64,000 nt of DNA from Bacillus luti. Lineage in GTDB: Bacteria; Bacillota; Bacilli; Bacillales; Bacillaceae_G. The stretch is from positions 143,867-207,866 of the forward strand of contig NZ_MACI01000057.1 in assembly GCF_001884105.1 (NCBI RefSeq), given 5' to 3'. The translations under genes were made by a program, and so were the position numbers. Below are positions 52,819 to 60,372 of this stretch, in pieces. Under the pieces are notes generated by a model. The model made no database searches, had not been told where the DNA came from, and saw only the letters and a list, made by a program, of their open reading frames with translations. How positions within the stretch are numbered: position 1 is the first letter of the stretch; every line of letters starts with the position of its first letter.

Positions 52819-52893
52819 AGTGACTCCTTTCTTCTAAAAGACAGAATATTAGTTCTATTATACAGTAGTTAATAGAGAGAATGAGAGAAAAAG

Positions 52894-52926
52894 AAAAAAC
52901 TTCATCTTTTATTGATGAAGTTTTTT
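52894..52926. terminator. Hairpin terminator
   Basis: AAAAAACTTCATC and GATGAAGTTTTTT form a perfect stem just past the stop of the 64-aa minus-strand gene. Confidence 0.88.
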
Positions 52927-52928
52927 AG

Positions 52929-53123
52929 TTAATTCGAAATAAGTGCTTTTAAAAATTTATCACGGTACATGTACATAAGCCATGTAGCTGTTATAAAGGA
53001 AATGATGATGTCTTTGTTTTTTATTGGCGCACTGAAAACAAGCCAGCCAACGATATCAAATAATAAATGTAGTGCAATTGAAAGAATTACAAATAGTAGT
53101 AATGTCTTCGAAAATCTTTTCAT
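52929..53123 (-). CDS. Small two-helix membrane protein, 64 aa
   Basis: Two hydrophobic segments (TLLLFVILSIALHLLFDIVG and DIIISFITATWLMYMY) with Lys at both ends. ATG 53123 follows AAGGAGG. I recognise no family. It has its own terminator. Confidence 0.7.
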   Translation of the reverse strand: MKRFSKTLLLFVILSIALHLLFDIVGWLVFSAPIKNKDIIISFITATWLMYMYRDKFLKALISN

Positions 53124-53256
53124 GAAGTATCCTCCTTATATAAAAGGTCTTATTAACAATGTTGTATATTACTATTATACATTAAGTTCTTATTATGGTA
53201 AAATTTACATGAGTTAGTGAAGTGAAACAAATGAAAGCTAGTGAGGAGAAATAGTC

Positions 53257-53553
53257 ATGGAATTTTGGATGATCATACCGATAGCAATCTTTGGGTTTAT
53301 TTATATCGTTGAAAAATTAAATAGAATTGAAAAGAAAAATGATGCACGTTTAAAGCGGATGGAAGATAAATTACAATTAATCACGAAAGAAATGGGGATT
53401 GTAGAAAGAGAACCTGAAATTAATAAAGCTGAGATTAACAAAGAATTACGTCAGCTTATGGAAGAAGGAAAAAAAGTTAAGGCAGTTAAGAGAGTAAGAG
53501 AGGCTTTTGGGTTTTCCTTATTAGAAGCGAAGCAATATGTCGATAAATTATAA
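53257..53553 (+). CDS. Membrane-anchored protein with ribosomal L7/L12-like C-terminal domain
   Basis: 98 residues: one N-terminal helix (MIIPIAIFGFIYIV), a charged coiled coil (KLNRIEKKNDARLKRMEDKL), then EGKKVKAVKRVREAFGFSLL and EAKQYVDKL. The last part copies the L7/L12 C-terminal pattern (KxxAIKxVRExxGxxLxEAKxxV) that contacts translation GTPases. Similar short Bacillus proteins exist but their role is unknown. ATG 53257 follows GAGGAG. The terminator at 53552-53583 follows. Confidence 0.75.
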   Translation: MEFWMIIPIAIFGFIYIVEKLNRIEKKNDARLKRMEDKLQLITKEMGIVEREPEINKAEINKELRQLMEEGKKVKAVKRVREAFGFSLLEAKQYVDKL

Positions 53554-53583
53554 AAAAGATCATCCGATTGGATGGTCTTTTTT
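53552..53583. terminator. Bidirectional terminator
   Basis: AAAAAAGATCATCC and GGATGGTCTTTTTT pair with one mismatch between convergent genes. Confidence 0.85.
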
Positions 53584-53873
53584 CATTGCACCATACGTGT
53601 ATTTACATAGGCAGCGATTATAACGTGGCCAATTATAATGATAGGAAATAAGATTTTGGCATTAGGAGTAGTGAAGACACTGCCAATTGTGGCGATAACG
53701 CCGGCAGTTAAATTATAAAGCCCCACTATTTTTGATAACTTCATCTTATCAGGCACACGGCGTTCATTGAATCCTGATAAGAGCCAAGTGTATTGTTTAA
53801 CTCCGATGAAATAAGCGAGTGTAAATGAAATGATTGCTACTATGAATAATGATGGGGAAGCGAAGAGAGTCAT
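53583..53873 (-). CDS. DUF3784-like membrane protein
   Basis: A 96-residue protein with three membrane helices. GVKQYTWLLSGFNERRVPDK matches the YxWLxxGFN motif of DUF3784. ATG 53873 lies 8 nt after TGGAGG; the in-frame start 15 bp upstream overlaps the site. Its function is unknown. Confidence 0.78.
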   Translation of the reverse strand: MTLFASPSLFIVAIISFTLAYFIGVKQYTWLLSGFNERRVPDKMKLSKIVGLYNLTAGVIATIGSVFTTPNAKILFPIIIIGHVIIAAYVNTRMVQ

Positions 53874-53997
53874 TGAAAACACCTCCATTAATGGACTATA
53901 AATAAATTATAGTATGAATGTTATAATTTAACAAAATGCAATTTTGATTTTAAGTGTAATAGAAAAACAGAGTATTTGTGATGAAGGGAGATTATAT

Positions 53998-54279
53998 ATG
54001 AACATTGCGGAATTCCAGAGGTACGTATTACATTTCAGTAAAGAAAAAGGGTTTCAAGATACAACAATTGAAGAACGTACGATGTATGCAATGGCAGAAT
54101 TAGGTGAGTTGGCAGAGGCAATATTAAAGCGTGATAAAATACAAGATTCAAAACGAGAAATTGGTTTAGAAATGTTTGATGTAATTTGGAATATATGTGA
54201 TTTAGCCAATAAGTTAGAAATTGATTTAGAGAAGGCGTTTAAAGAAAAAATGATGATTAATAAAGAGCGTGAATGGTAA
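53998..54279 (+). CDS. MazG-like nucleotide pyrophosphohydrolase
   Basis: A 93-residue single-domain MazG protein. The metal-binding helices read MYAMAELGELAEAILK (ExxE type) and EIGLEMFDVIWNICDLA (ExxxD type). Such proteins hydrolyse non-canonical or excess nucleoside triphosphates. ATG 53998 follows AAGGGAG. It lies 34 bp before the lysozyme gene on the same strand. Confidence 0.88.
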   Translation: MNIAEFQRYVLHFSKEKGFQDTTIEERTMYAMAELGELAEAILKRDKIQDSKREIGLEMFDVIWNICDLANKLEIDLEKAFKEKMMINKEREW

Positions 54280-54313
54280 GTTGAGTTTTAATTTGTAAAG
54301 AAGAGGGATATGA

Positions 54314-55051
54314 ATGAAAAAGAAGATTATTATTAGAGGAGCTCTTATCTTAATTAGTGTTATGGGTGTTTTAGCTTACTTAGTTTTTCAAGGAATATTT
54401 ATTCCAAATCAATTAAGTGCGGATAAGTATGAAATAAAAGGGGTAGATGTCGCATCTTATCAAGGGGAGATAGATTGGGGAGAGTTTGAAAAGCAAAATA
54501 TGAAGTTTGCGTTTATAAAGGCTACTGAAGGGAGTGCGTTTGTGGATGAGTACTTTACGAAAAATTGGACGAGTGCGAATAAGACAGGTATGCGCACTGG
54601 AGCGTATCATTTTTTTAGTTTTGATAGTAAGGGTGAAACGCAAGCAGAGCAATATATACGAACTGTTCCAAAGAATGAACGAGCGTTGCCTCCTGTAATA
54701 GATGTTGAGTTTTACGCTAATAAAAAAGACGATCCTCCAAAGCGTGAAAATGTTACGAAAGAGTTGTCAATAATGGTGAAAATACTAGAAAAACATTATG
54801 ACAAGAAAGTAATATTGTATGCAACTCAAGAGGCGTACGATTTGTACATAAAGGATGCATATCCTCAATGTGATATTTGGATTCGTAGTGTACTTACGAA
54901 ACCGAGTATATCCGATAAAAGAAATTGGACGTTTTGGCAATACACAAACCGTGGAGGATTAAGAGGCTATAATGGAAAAGAAAAGTATATTGATTTGAAT
55001 GTATTTTATGGGAATGCGAAAGAGTTTGAGAATTATGGAATGAAAGATTAA
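54314..55051 (+). CDS. GH25 lysozyme (muramidase), membrane-anchored or secreted
   Basis: A 245-residue glycoside hydrolase family 25 enzyme that cleaves the MurNAc-GlcNAc bond in peptidoglycan. An N-terminal hydrophobic segment (residues 5-27) exports it. The catalytic DxE motif is in PPVIDVEFYANK, the first Asp in IKGVDVASYQGEIDW, and WTFWQYTNRG is conserved. No wall-binding repeats are present, so it may stay anchored by the uncleaved N-terminal helix. ATG 54314 follows AAGAGGG. Confidence 0.92.
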   Translation: MKKKIIIRGALILISVMGVLAYLVFQGIFIPNQLSADKYEIKGVDVASYQGEIDWGEFEKQNMKFAFIKATEGSAFVDEYFTKNWTSANKTGMRTGAYHFFSFDSKGETQAEQYIRTVPKNERALPPVIDVEFYANKKDDPPKRENVTKELSIMVKILEKHYDKKVILYATQEAYDLYIKDAYPQCDIWIRSVLTKPSISDKRNWTFWQYTNRGGLRGYNGKEKYIDLNVFYGNAKEFENYGMKD

Positions 55052-55190
55052 CAAAAATATGTAAGAAAAGACGGAACAAGCTTTGGAAATGAATTGTCTA
55101 TTATAGATAATAACTATGTGTTGAAGTAAGAAACAAAAAATAAAATAATGCCGAAGCTTATTGTTGATTTAAGAAATTTTTGGAATACAA

Positions 55191-55223
55191 AAGAGATGGA
55201 GAAAATAATTTCCCCATCTCTTT
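55191..55223. terminator. Bidirectional terminator
   Basis: AAGAGATGGAGAAA (55191-55204) pairs with TTTCCCCATCTCTT (55210-55223) with one mismatch, and a T-rich run follows. Confidence 0.8.
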
Positions 55224-55271
55224 CTTCTAACTATATTTAAATGCTGAAGCTTTCGATTACGCCAGCATACG

Positions 55272-55376
55272 TTACTGAGATTTTAATTCTAAATATACAA
55301 ATACTAGTACCGTCATAATTCCTATAATAACGTAAGTAACATCAAGCATTATAAGTGTTTTTAAAGTTTCAGTCAT
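55272..55376 (-). CDS. 34-aa membrane microprotein
   Basis: ATG 55376 lies 7 nt after GGGGTG on the minus strand and opens 34 codons: an amphipathic start (MTETLKTLIMLDV) then one helix (VIIGIMTVLVFVYLEL). The ribosome binding site, the membrane-protein composition and a terminator just downstream on its strand (55191-55223) support a real gene. Its function is unknown. Apart from this, 55052-55668 holds only AT-rich sequence. Confidence 0.6.
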   Translation of the reverse strand: MTETLKTLIMLDVTYVIIGIMTVLVFVYLELKSQ

Positions 55377-55644
55377 TCTAATTCACCCCTGTTATAAAAA
55401 TATAACATGATCTTTTTATCGATTAGATAAGAGATCATAAAGATAAAATGTATATGGAATTTCTTAAGTATAAATATATCATATAAATAATATAAACAAT
55501 GTTAAGATAATGTAAATGTATTGTAAATAAAGAGGTTTCTCATAATGCCTTTTTAACAGGGGGATCGAACGGATCTGTTACTCTTCCTCTACTAGTATTG
55601 CGAAAACTTATGTATGATAATTTATTAAGCGTGCATGAACTGGT

Positions 55645-55687
55645 TATCGTGATTGATTTTCTTCTTTTTTATAAATCAATCACGATA
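55645..55687 (-). terminator. Terminator overlapping the end of the 341-aa membrane protein gene
   Basis: TATCGTGATTGATTT (55645-55659) and AAATCAATCACGATA (55673-55687) are perfect 15-bp arms. The stem includes the last codons of the minus-strand gene. Confidence 0.8.
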
Positions 55688-56694
55688 GTAGCTGTTACTA
55701 CATTTTCTTCTAATACCTCTACCTGTACTTGTTCATCGTTTCTCCAATTGATATTAAAGTTCTCTGTCGTATACATTTCCTTAAGAGTGACCTCTTTATA
55801 TTTTTTTAAAATGCTCCCTCTTTCCCCATAATAGATTCTTACAGTTGAACTGGGACTTGGTCCTTTTGATTTTATTGTTTCTCTAAGCTCGATAATATTT
55901 ATTAGATTGGGAGATTCGCTTTTTTGAAAGGTAAAGGAACTGACCACTTTTTGTACTTTCTTAAAAACAGAACCACTGGATTTATTTGATATGTTAAATT
56001 CCACAACTTCAGGTACTGTTTCTTTTGCGCGTAGCGTTATTGTTGCTTCATAATCATTTTTCCAATCTACTGAAACGTTTGAGGGCTCGAGACGTTCCCC
56101 GTCATTTGCAATACTTGTGTCAAAATGTTCCCATAAGCCGTATTTAATTCTGACAGGAGAAGAACCAAGAGAAGAGCCTGAATCTATTTTTACTACTTTA
56201 ATCGTATTTATATTATTCGGAGAATGACTTTTTTTTAGTGTAACGTCGTATAAATACAAAATGTAAGAAAAACAGCCTACTACTAAAATAATTGGAATTA
56301 AAATACGTAGGGCAGTAATTAGACGTCCTCGTGTCGTTTTTTTCTTAGTGCTTTTACTATTTTGTTCAAGTTTTTTTTCAATACTCGTTGGAACTGTTAC
56401 TTTTGGCGGGCGAATAAGCCACCAAATGAAAGCTAAAAGTAATAAGAAAAGAGGTATTCCTTGAATAAAGAGAAATCCTTTCCAAAAATCAAGTCTAGTA
56501 CTATATGGAGAATCTGTTGCCATCACTCCTATAAAAAGTGCCACTGGACTTGCAAGTATATTTACCCCTAAACCAATCAATACGAATGAAAGATTTTTAT
56601 TCCTAATTTTTCGTGACCCAGCCATAATAAACAGAAATACTGCAATACCAAGTATAAGAAACAGTATTCCGTAATAAAACATCATATATACCAT
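55669..56694 (-). CDS. Membrane protein with two internal repeats, 341 aa
   Basis: Three helices lie in the first 95 residues and a fourth near residue 130 (LRILIPIILVVGCFSYILYL). The rest is an extracytoplasmic part made of two related units. Unit one begins SPNNINTIKVVKIDSGSSLG, unit two SPNLINIIELRETIKSKGPS. Each continues with (P/T)VRI(K/Y)YG and later VDWKND or INWRND. Each unit may be a small beta-sandwich. I recognise no family. ATG 56694 follows TGGAGGGG. Confidence 0.75.
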   Translation of the reverse strand: MVYMMFYYGILFLILGIAVFLFIMAGSRKIRNKNLSFVLIGLGVNILASPVALFIGVMATDSPYSTRLDFWKGFLFIQGIPLFLLLLAFIWWLIRPPKVTVPTSIEKKLEQNSKSTKKKTTRGRLITALRILIPIILVVGCFSYILYLYDVTLKKSHSPNNINTIKVVKIDSGSSLGSSPVRIKYGLWEHFDTSIANDGERLEPSNVSVDWKNDYEATITLRAKETVPEVVEFNISNKSSGSVFKKVQKVVSSFTFQKSESPNLINIIELRETIKSKGPSPSSTVRIYYGERGSILKKYKEVTLKEMYTTENFNINWRNDEQVQVEVLEENVVTATIVIDL

Positions 56695-56856
56695 ATTACC
56701 CCTCCATAACTTTAATTGTACCATCAGTAAGGAGGGATTTGTGAAATTTTGGATGGATATGATATTTGTATTCCTTAAAAGTGATCCGATACATTATGCG
56801 AATAAATGATCACCAAGTATTAATATAAGAGGATAGTAAAAATATTATGTCAACAA

Positions 56857-56870
56857 TGTGAACTGTCACA
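56857..56870. promoter_or_regulatory. Secondary TGTGA/TCACA element upstream of hcp
   Basis: TGTGA-ACTG-TCACA, the same half-sites as the main box but with a 4-bp gap; a weaker or different site. Confidence 0.35.
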
Positions 56871-56886
56871 AATTTATACATATTAT

Positions 56887-56926
56887 TGTGATTGATATCA
56901 CATCCCTTTTCCTCTATGGGTATTAT
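56887..56926 (+). promoter_or_regulatory. Fnr box and promoter of hcp
   Basis: TGTGA-TTGATA-TCACA (56887-56902) is a perfect Bacillus Fnr/Crp-type site. The -10 TATTAT is at 56921-56926. The box centre lies about 40 bp before the expected transcription start, the position for class II activation. Confidence 0.75.
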
Positions 56927-56967
56927 GCTTAGGTTGTAAGGAATGATTGGGAGAGGGTGGGATGATA

Positions 56968-58254
56968 ATGTTTTGTTATCAATGTGAACAAACGCCAACA
57001 GGCGGATGTAAAGTAATAGGTGTTTGCGGTAAAAATGAAACAATTGCAAGTTTGCAAGATACAATTGTGTTTGGATTAAAAGGAATTGCCGCTTATCGTA
57101 CACATGCTGCTCAGCTAGGGTATACTGATGCATTTGTAGATGCTACGACGCAAGAAGCGCTGTATATGACATTAACCAATTCTAACTTTAACGAACAAGA
57201 ACATATAGATATGGCTATGAAAGTTGGGAAATCAGCTTTACGAGTAATGGAGTTGTTAGATGAGGCACATACGAATCACTTTGGTGTTCCAGAGCCTGTT
57301 CAAATTACACAAAACCATGTAGAAGGTAAAGCAATTGTAGTTACTGGTCATAATTTGTTTGCGTTAGAAGAATTGTTAAAGCAAACAGAAGGAAAAGAAA
57401 TTAATATTTATACGCATTCTGAAATGTTACCAGCACACGGTTATCCGCAGCTGAAAAAATATAAGCATTTAAAAGGAAACATTGGTAAGGCATGGTATGA
57501 TCAACGACGTCTTTTTGAAAAATTTACAGGTGCCATATTAGCGACAACGAATTGTGTTATGCCAATTAAAGGATCATACTCTGATCGATTCTTTTCATAT
57601 GATATTGCAGGCTTAGAGGGTGTACAAAAAATTGAAAATGATGATTTTGCACCATTGATTCAAAAAGCGCTAGAACTTCCAGAAGTACATATGGAGTCGG
57701 ATGAACAGTTAGTAACAGGGTTTCATCATAATACAGTATTATCATTAGCTCCTGAAATTATTGAGGCAGTAAAAGACGGAAAGATTAAGCGTTTCTTTGT
57801 CATCGCAGGTTGTGATGCTCCCGGAAAAGGCGGAGAATATTATCGTGAATTAGCAACGTCACTTCCTCCAGAAACAGTTATTTTAACAACTTCTTGCGGG
57901 AAATTCCGCTTTAATGATGTGGATTACGGTGTTGTACCTGGTACGGAGATTCCGCGTTACATTGACTTAGGCCAATGCAATAATTCCATTTCTACAGTGA
58001 AAATAGCGGCTGCTTTAGCTGATGCTTTCCAATGTGAAGTGAACGAATTGCCAGTAAGCATTGTCCTATCATGGTTTGAACAAAAAGCGGTTGCTATTTT
58101 ACTGGGGCTATTTAGTCTTGGTATTCAAGACATACGCATCGGTCCAAAAGCGCCTGAATTTATTTCATCTGGTGTGCTTGATGTATTACAAGAAACATTT
58201 GGTCTAAAACTAATTACAACTGCAGCAGAAGATATGGATATGATGTTATCGTAA
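56968..58254 (+). CDS. hcp: Hybrid cluster protein (hydroxylamine reductase)
   Basis: A 428-residue Hcp. The N-terminal cluster has Cys3, Cys6, Cys14 and Cys20 (MFCYQCEQTPTGGCKVIGVC). Ligands of the 4Fe-2S-2O cluster appear in VTGHNLFALEELL, TTNCVMP, AGCDAPGKGG, TTSCGKFRF and WFEQKA. It is shorter than the roughly 550-residue E. coli protein, as in the class lacking the second helical bundle. Hcp reduces NO or hydroxylamine under anoxia. ATG 56968 lies 6 nt after GGTGGG. The Fnr box upstream fits anaerobic induction. No hcr reductase gene adjoins. Confidence 0.95.
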   Translation: MFCYQCEQTPTGGCKVIGVCGKNETIASLQDTIVFGLKGIAAYRTHAAQLGYTDAFVDATTQEALYMTLTNSNFNEQEHIDMAMKVGKSALRVMELLDEAHTNHFGVPEPVQITQNHVEGKAIVVTGHNLFALEELLKQTEGKEINIYTHSEMLPAHGYPQLKKYKHLKGNIGKAWYDQRRLFEKFTGAILATTNCVMPIKGSYSDRFFSYDIAGLEGVQKIENDDFAPLIQKALELPEVHMESDEQLVTGFHHNTVLSLAPEIIEAVKDGKIKRFFVIAGCDAPGKGGEYYRELATSLPPETVILTTSCGKFRFNDVDYGVVPGTEIPRYIDLGQCNNSISTVKIAAALADAFQCEVNELPVSIVLSWFEQKAVAILLGLFSLGIQDIRIGPKAPEFISSGVLDVLQETFGLKLITTAAEDMDMMLS

Positions 58255-58296
58255 CAAAAATATAATCTGACTTATTAATTTCGGTATAGTATAGCG

Positions 58297-58337
58297 CTCC
58301 AAAACAAAAATGTAGAATATTTGTTTTGGAGTATTTT
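58297..58337 (+). terminator. Terminator of hcp
   Basis: CTCCAAAACAAA and TTTGTTTTGGAG are perfect 12-bp arms followed by TATTTTC. Confidence 0.8.
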
Positions 58338-58397
58338 CTTTTCTTAGCGGGGTAGGGATGTGGAGAAATTTCTTCAGAAAGAAAATTGGCTGTATCT

Positions 58398-58523
58398 AAT
58401 AGGTAATAGTTGATTTTAGAAAAATATAAAAATCGAGTTGACATTTACGACTACTCAGTCATACAATGTACTTGTAATAGGTAATACTGAGTAGTGTTGT
58501 TTCTCAAAATATTTTCAATAAAC
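58398..58523 (+). promoter_or_regulatory. Promoter-operator unit 1 of the padR operon
   Basis: First copy of a 126-bp unit. -35 TTGACA (58438-58443), 18 bp, -10 TACAAT (58462-58467). ACTACTCAGT (58450-58459) in the spacer is the exact inverse of ACTGAGTAGT (58486-58495), so a PadR dimer pair could cover the start. Confidence 0.7.
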
Positions 58524-58650
58524 AATAGGTAATAGTTGATTTTAGAAAAATTTTGAAAATCAGTTGACATCTACCACTACTTAGTCATACAATGTAGTTG
58601 TAATAAGTAATACTGAATAGTGCAGTTTCTCAAAATCTATTCGGTAAAAA
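58524..58650 (+). promoter_or_regulatory. Promoter-operator unit 2 of the padR operon
   Basis: Second copy, 126 bp downstream of the first. -35 TTGACA (58564-58569), 18 bp, -10 TACAAT (58588-58593). The operator arms ACTACTTAGT (58576-58585) and ACTGAATAGT (58612-58621) now differ at two positions. A further GTAATACTGAATA lies at 58669-58681. Confidence 0.7.
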
Positions 58651-58718
58651 ATTCGCCTTAGTACTCTGTAATACTGAATATAAGTCAGACAGAATAGGGG
58701 GTAAAGGAGGATCAGAAC

Positions 58719-59039
58719 ATGGAAAATTTAACTGAAATGCTGAAAGGTTCACTGGAAGGGTGTGTGCTGGAAATCATTAGCCGCCGTGAAACGTATGGCT
58801 ATGAGATTACACGTCACCTGAATGATCTTGGGTTTACCGAAGTAGTAGAAGGAACGGTTTATACCATCCTCGTACGATTAGAAAAGAAAAAGCTTGTGAA
58901 TATTGAAAAGAAACCATCAGATATGGGACCGCCTCGTAAGTTTTATTCATTAAATGAGGATGGCCGTCAGGAGCTTGAATTGTTTTGGAAAAAATGGGAT
59001 TTTGTATCTTCAAAAATTAACGTCTTGAAGTCAAACTAG
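58719..59039 (+). CDS. PadR-family transcriptional regulator
   Basis: A 106-residue short (subfamily 2) PadR repressor. The winged HTH reads LEIISRRETYGYEITRHLND, VVEGTVYTILVRLEKKKLV and DMGPPRKFYSLNEDGRQELE. Such regulators, as LmrR and BC4206-type proteins, bind drugs in the dimer pore and control adjacent ABC exporters. ATG 58719 follows AAAGGAGG. It is first in an operon with a DUF1048 protein and an ABC exporter, and its motif-rich promoter suggests autoregulation. Confidence 0.9.
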   Translation: MENLTEMLKGSLEGCVLEIISRRETYGYEITRHLNDLGFTEVVEGTVYTILVRLEKKKLVNIEKKPSDMGPPRKFYSLNEDGRQELELFWKKWDFVSSKINVLKSN

Positions 59040-59114
59040 CCTCATAATATAAAATGTTCCGGCTCATATTTGGAGAGTTTCTTGTTCTGCTTTATAAAAA
59101 AGGAGGAAAATAAG

Positions 59115-59456
59115 ATGTTGGAAATGTTCAAAAAATTAATTGGTGATAAAAAAGAGTACAAAATGATGATGGCACGAGTTGAGGCTCTGCCAGAAGACTA
59201 CCAGTTTGTGTTTAAGAAAATTCAAAACTACATGTGGAATTTTTCAGCAGGTAACGGGATGGATATGCTGCACATACAGTATGAATTAATCGATTTGTTT
59301 GAAAATGGTGCAGCAGAGGGCAGACAAGTGCTAGACATTACTGGGGAGGATGTAGCATCGTTTGCTGATGAGTTAGTGGCAAACGCTAAAACATATGTCT
59401 CTAAGTATCGTGAAGATTTAAATGAAAGTATCATGAAGAAATTGAGAAAAAAATAA
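59115..59456 (+). CDS. DUF1048 protein
   Basis: A 113-residue all-helical protein of DUF1048, often encoded next to PadR regulators: MLEMFKKLIGDKKEYKMM, ALPEDYQFVFKKIQNYMW and ELVANAKTYVSKYREDL. ATG 59115 follows AAAGGAGG; the in-frame start at 59070 lacks a site. It has no membrane segment. It may be an accessory factor of the exporter operon. Its role is unknown. Confidence 0.85.
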   Translation: MLEMFKKLIGDKKEYKMMMARVEALPEDYQFVFKKIQNYMWNFSAGNGMDMLHIQYELIDLFENGAAEGRQVLDITGEDVASFADELVANAKTYVSKYREDLNESIMKKLRKK

Positions 59457-59536
59457 ATACAATAAATAATACCGACTGATTAGCTGGTTATAAATGTGAA
59501 CTGTTGCCATCGCTATTCAGTTATATTTTCAACCGC

Positions 59537-59572
59537 TACTAAGTAATACAGAATATCAGTGATACTAAATAG
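59537..59572. promoter_or_regulatory. Internal PadR-type operator before the ABC genes
   Basis: CTACTAAGTAATACAGAATA followed by TCAGTGATACTAAATAG repeats the AGTAATACTGAATA pattern found upstream of padR, in both orientations, 39 bp before the ATPase gene. Confidence 0.5.
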
Positions 59573-59610
59573 AGGGTGTAGGTAATTTAATTTTATAAGG
59601 GGGAACAAGT

Positions 59611-60372
59611 ATGAGTAATACAGCGATTTCTGTAAAAGAGTTAAAAAAAACTTTTAAAGATAAAGAAGTGTTAAAGGGAGTGGATTTTGAGGTGCAGCGT
59701 GGTGAAATTTTCGCGCTGCTAGGCTCAAATGGAGCTGGCAAGACGACGACGGTCAATATCCTTTCGACGCTGATGAAGCAAGATGGTGGTGAAGTAAGTA
59801 TTTGTGGTTTTGACGTTCAGCGTCAACCGGATCATGTTCGGCAAAGTATTAGTTTGACAGGACAGTTCGCAGCTTTAGACGGCATGCTTACTGGGAGAGA
59901 AAACTTGATAATGATTGCCAAGTTGCGCGGGATTTCCAATCCAGCTCAAGTCGCTGACCATTTGCTTGCAAGATTCAGCCTGACTGTTGCAGCAAACCAA
60001 AGGGCAGACCAGTATTCGGGAGGGATGAAACGCCGACTTGATATTGCTATGAGTTTGATTGGGACGCCAGCAGTTATTTTTCTCGACGAACCAACGACAG
60101 GGCTTGATCCTGAAGCGCGGATCGAAGTATGGGATACGGTTAAGGAACTCGCCGGCGGAGGCACAACAATCTTGTTAACGACTCAATACTTAGAGGAAGC
60201 AGAACAACTGGCGGATCGTATTGCTATATTGCATGGCGGAAAAATCATTACGACTGGTACTCTTACCGAGCTGAAAGAGATGTTCCCACCAGCAAAAGTG
60301 GAGTATATCGAGAAACAGCCAACATTGGAAGAAATATTCCTTGCAATCATCGGCAAAAAGGAGGAGATGTAA
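59611..60372 (+). CDS. DrrA-like ABC transporter ATP-binding protein
   Basis: A 253-residue ABC ATPase of the drug-exporter (DrrA) group. Walker A is GSNGAGKTT, the signature is YSGGMKRRLDIAMSL, Walker B is VIFLDEPTTGLDPEAR, and the switch His is replaced by Gln in LLTTQYLEEAEQLADRI, as is usual for DrrA. The codons are visibly richer in G and C than those of flanking genes, a hint of transfer. It overlaps no gene and ends directly at the permease start. Confidence 0.92.
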   Translation: MSNTAISVKELKKTFKDKEVLKGVDFEVQRGEIFALLGSNGAGKTTTVNILSTLMKQDGGEVSICGFDVQRQPDHVRQSISLTGQFAALDGMLTGRENLIMIAKLRGISNPAQVADHLLARFSLTVAANQRADQYSGGMKRRLDIAMSLIGTPAVIFLDEPTTGLDPEARIEVWDTVKELAGGGTTILLTTQYLEEAEQLADRIAILHGGKIITTGTLTELKEMFPPAKVEYIEKQPTLEEIFLAIIGKKEEM

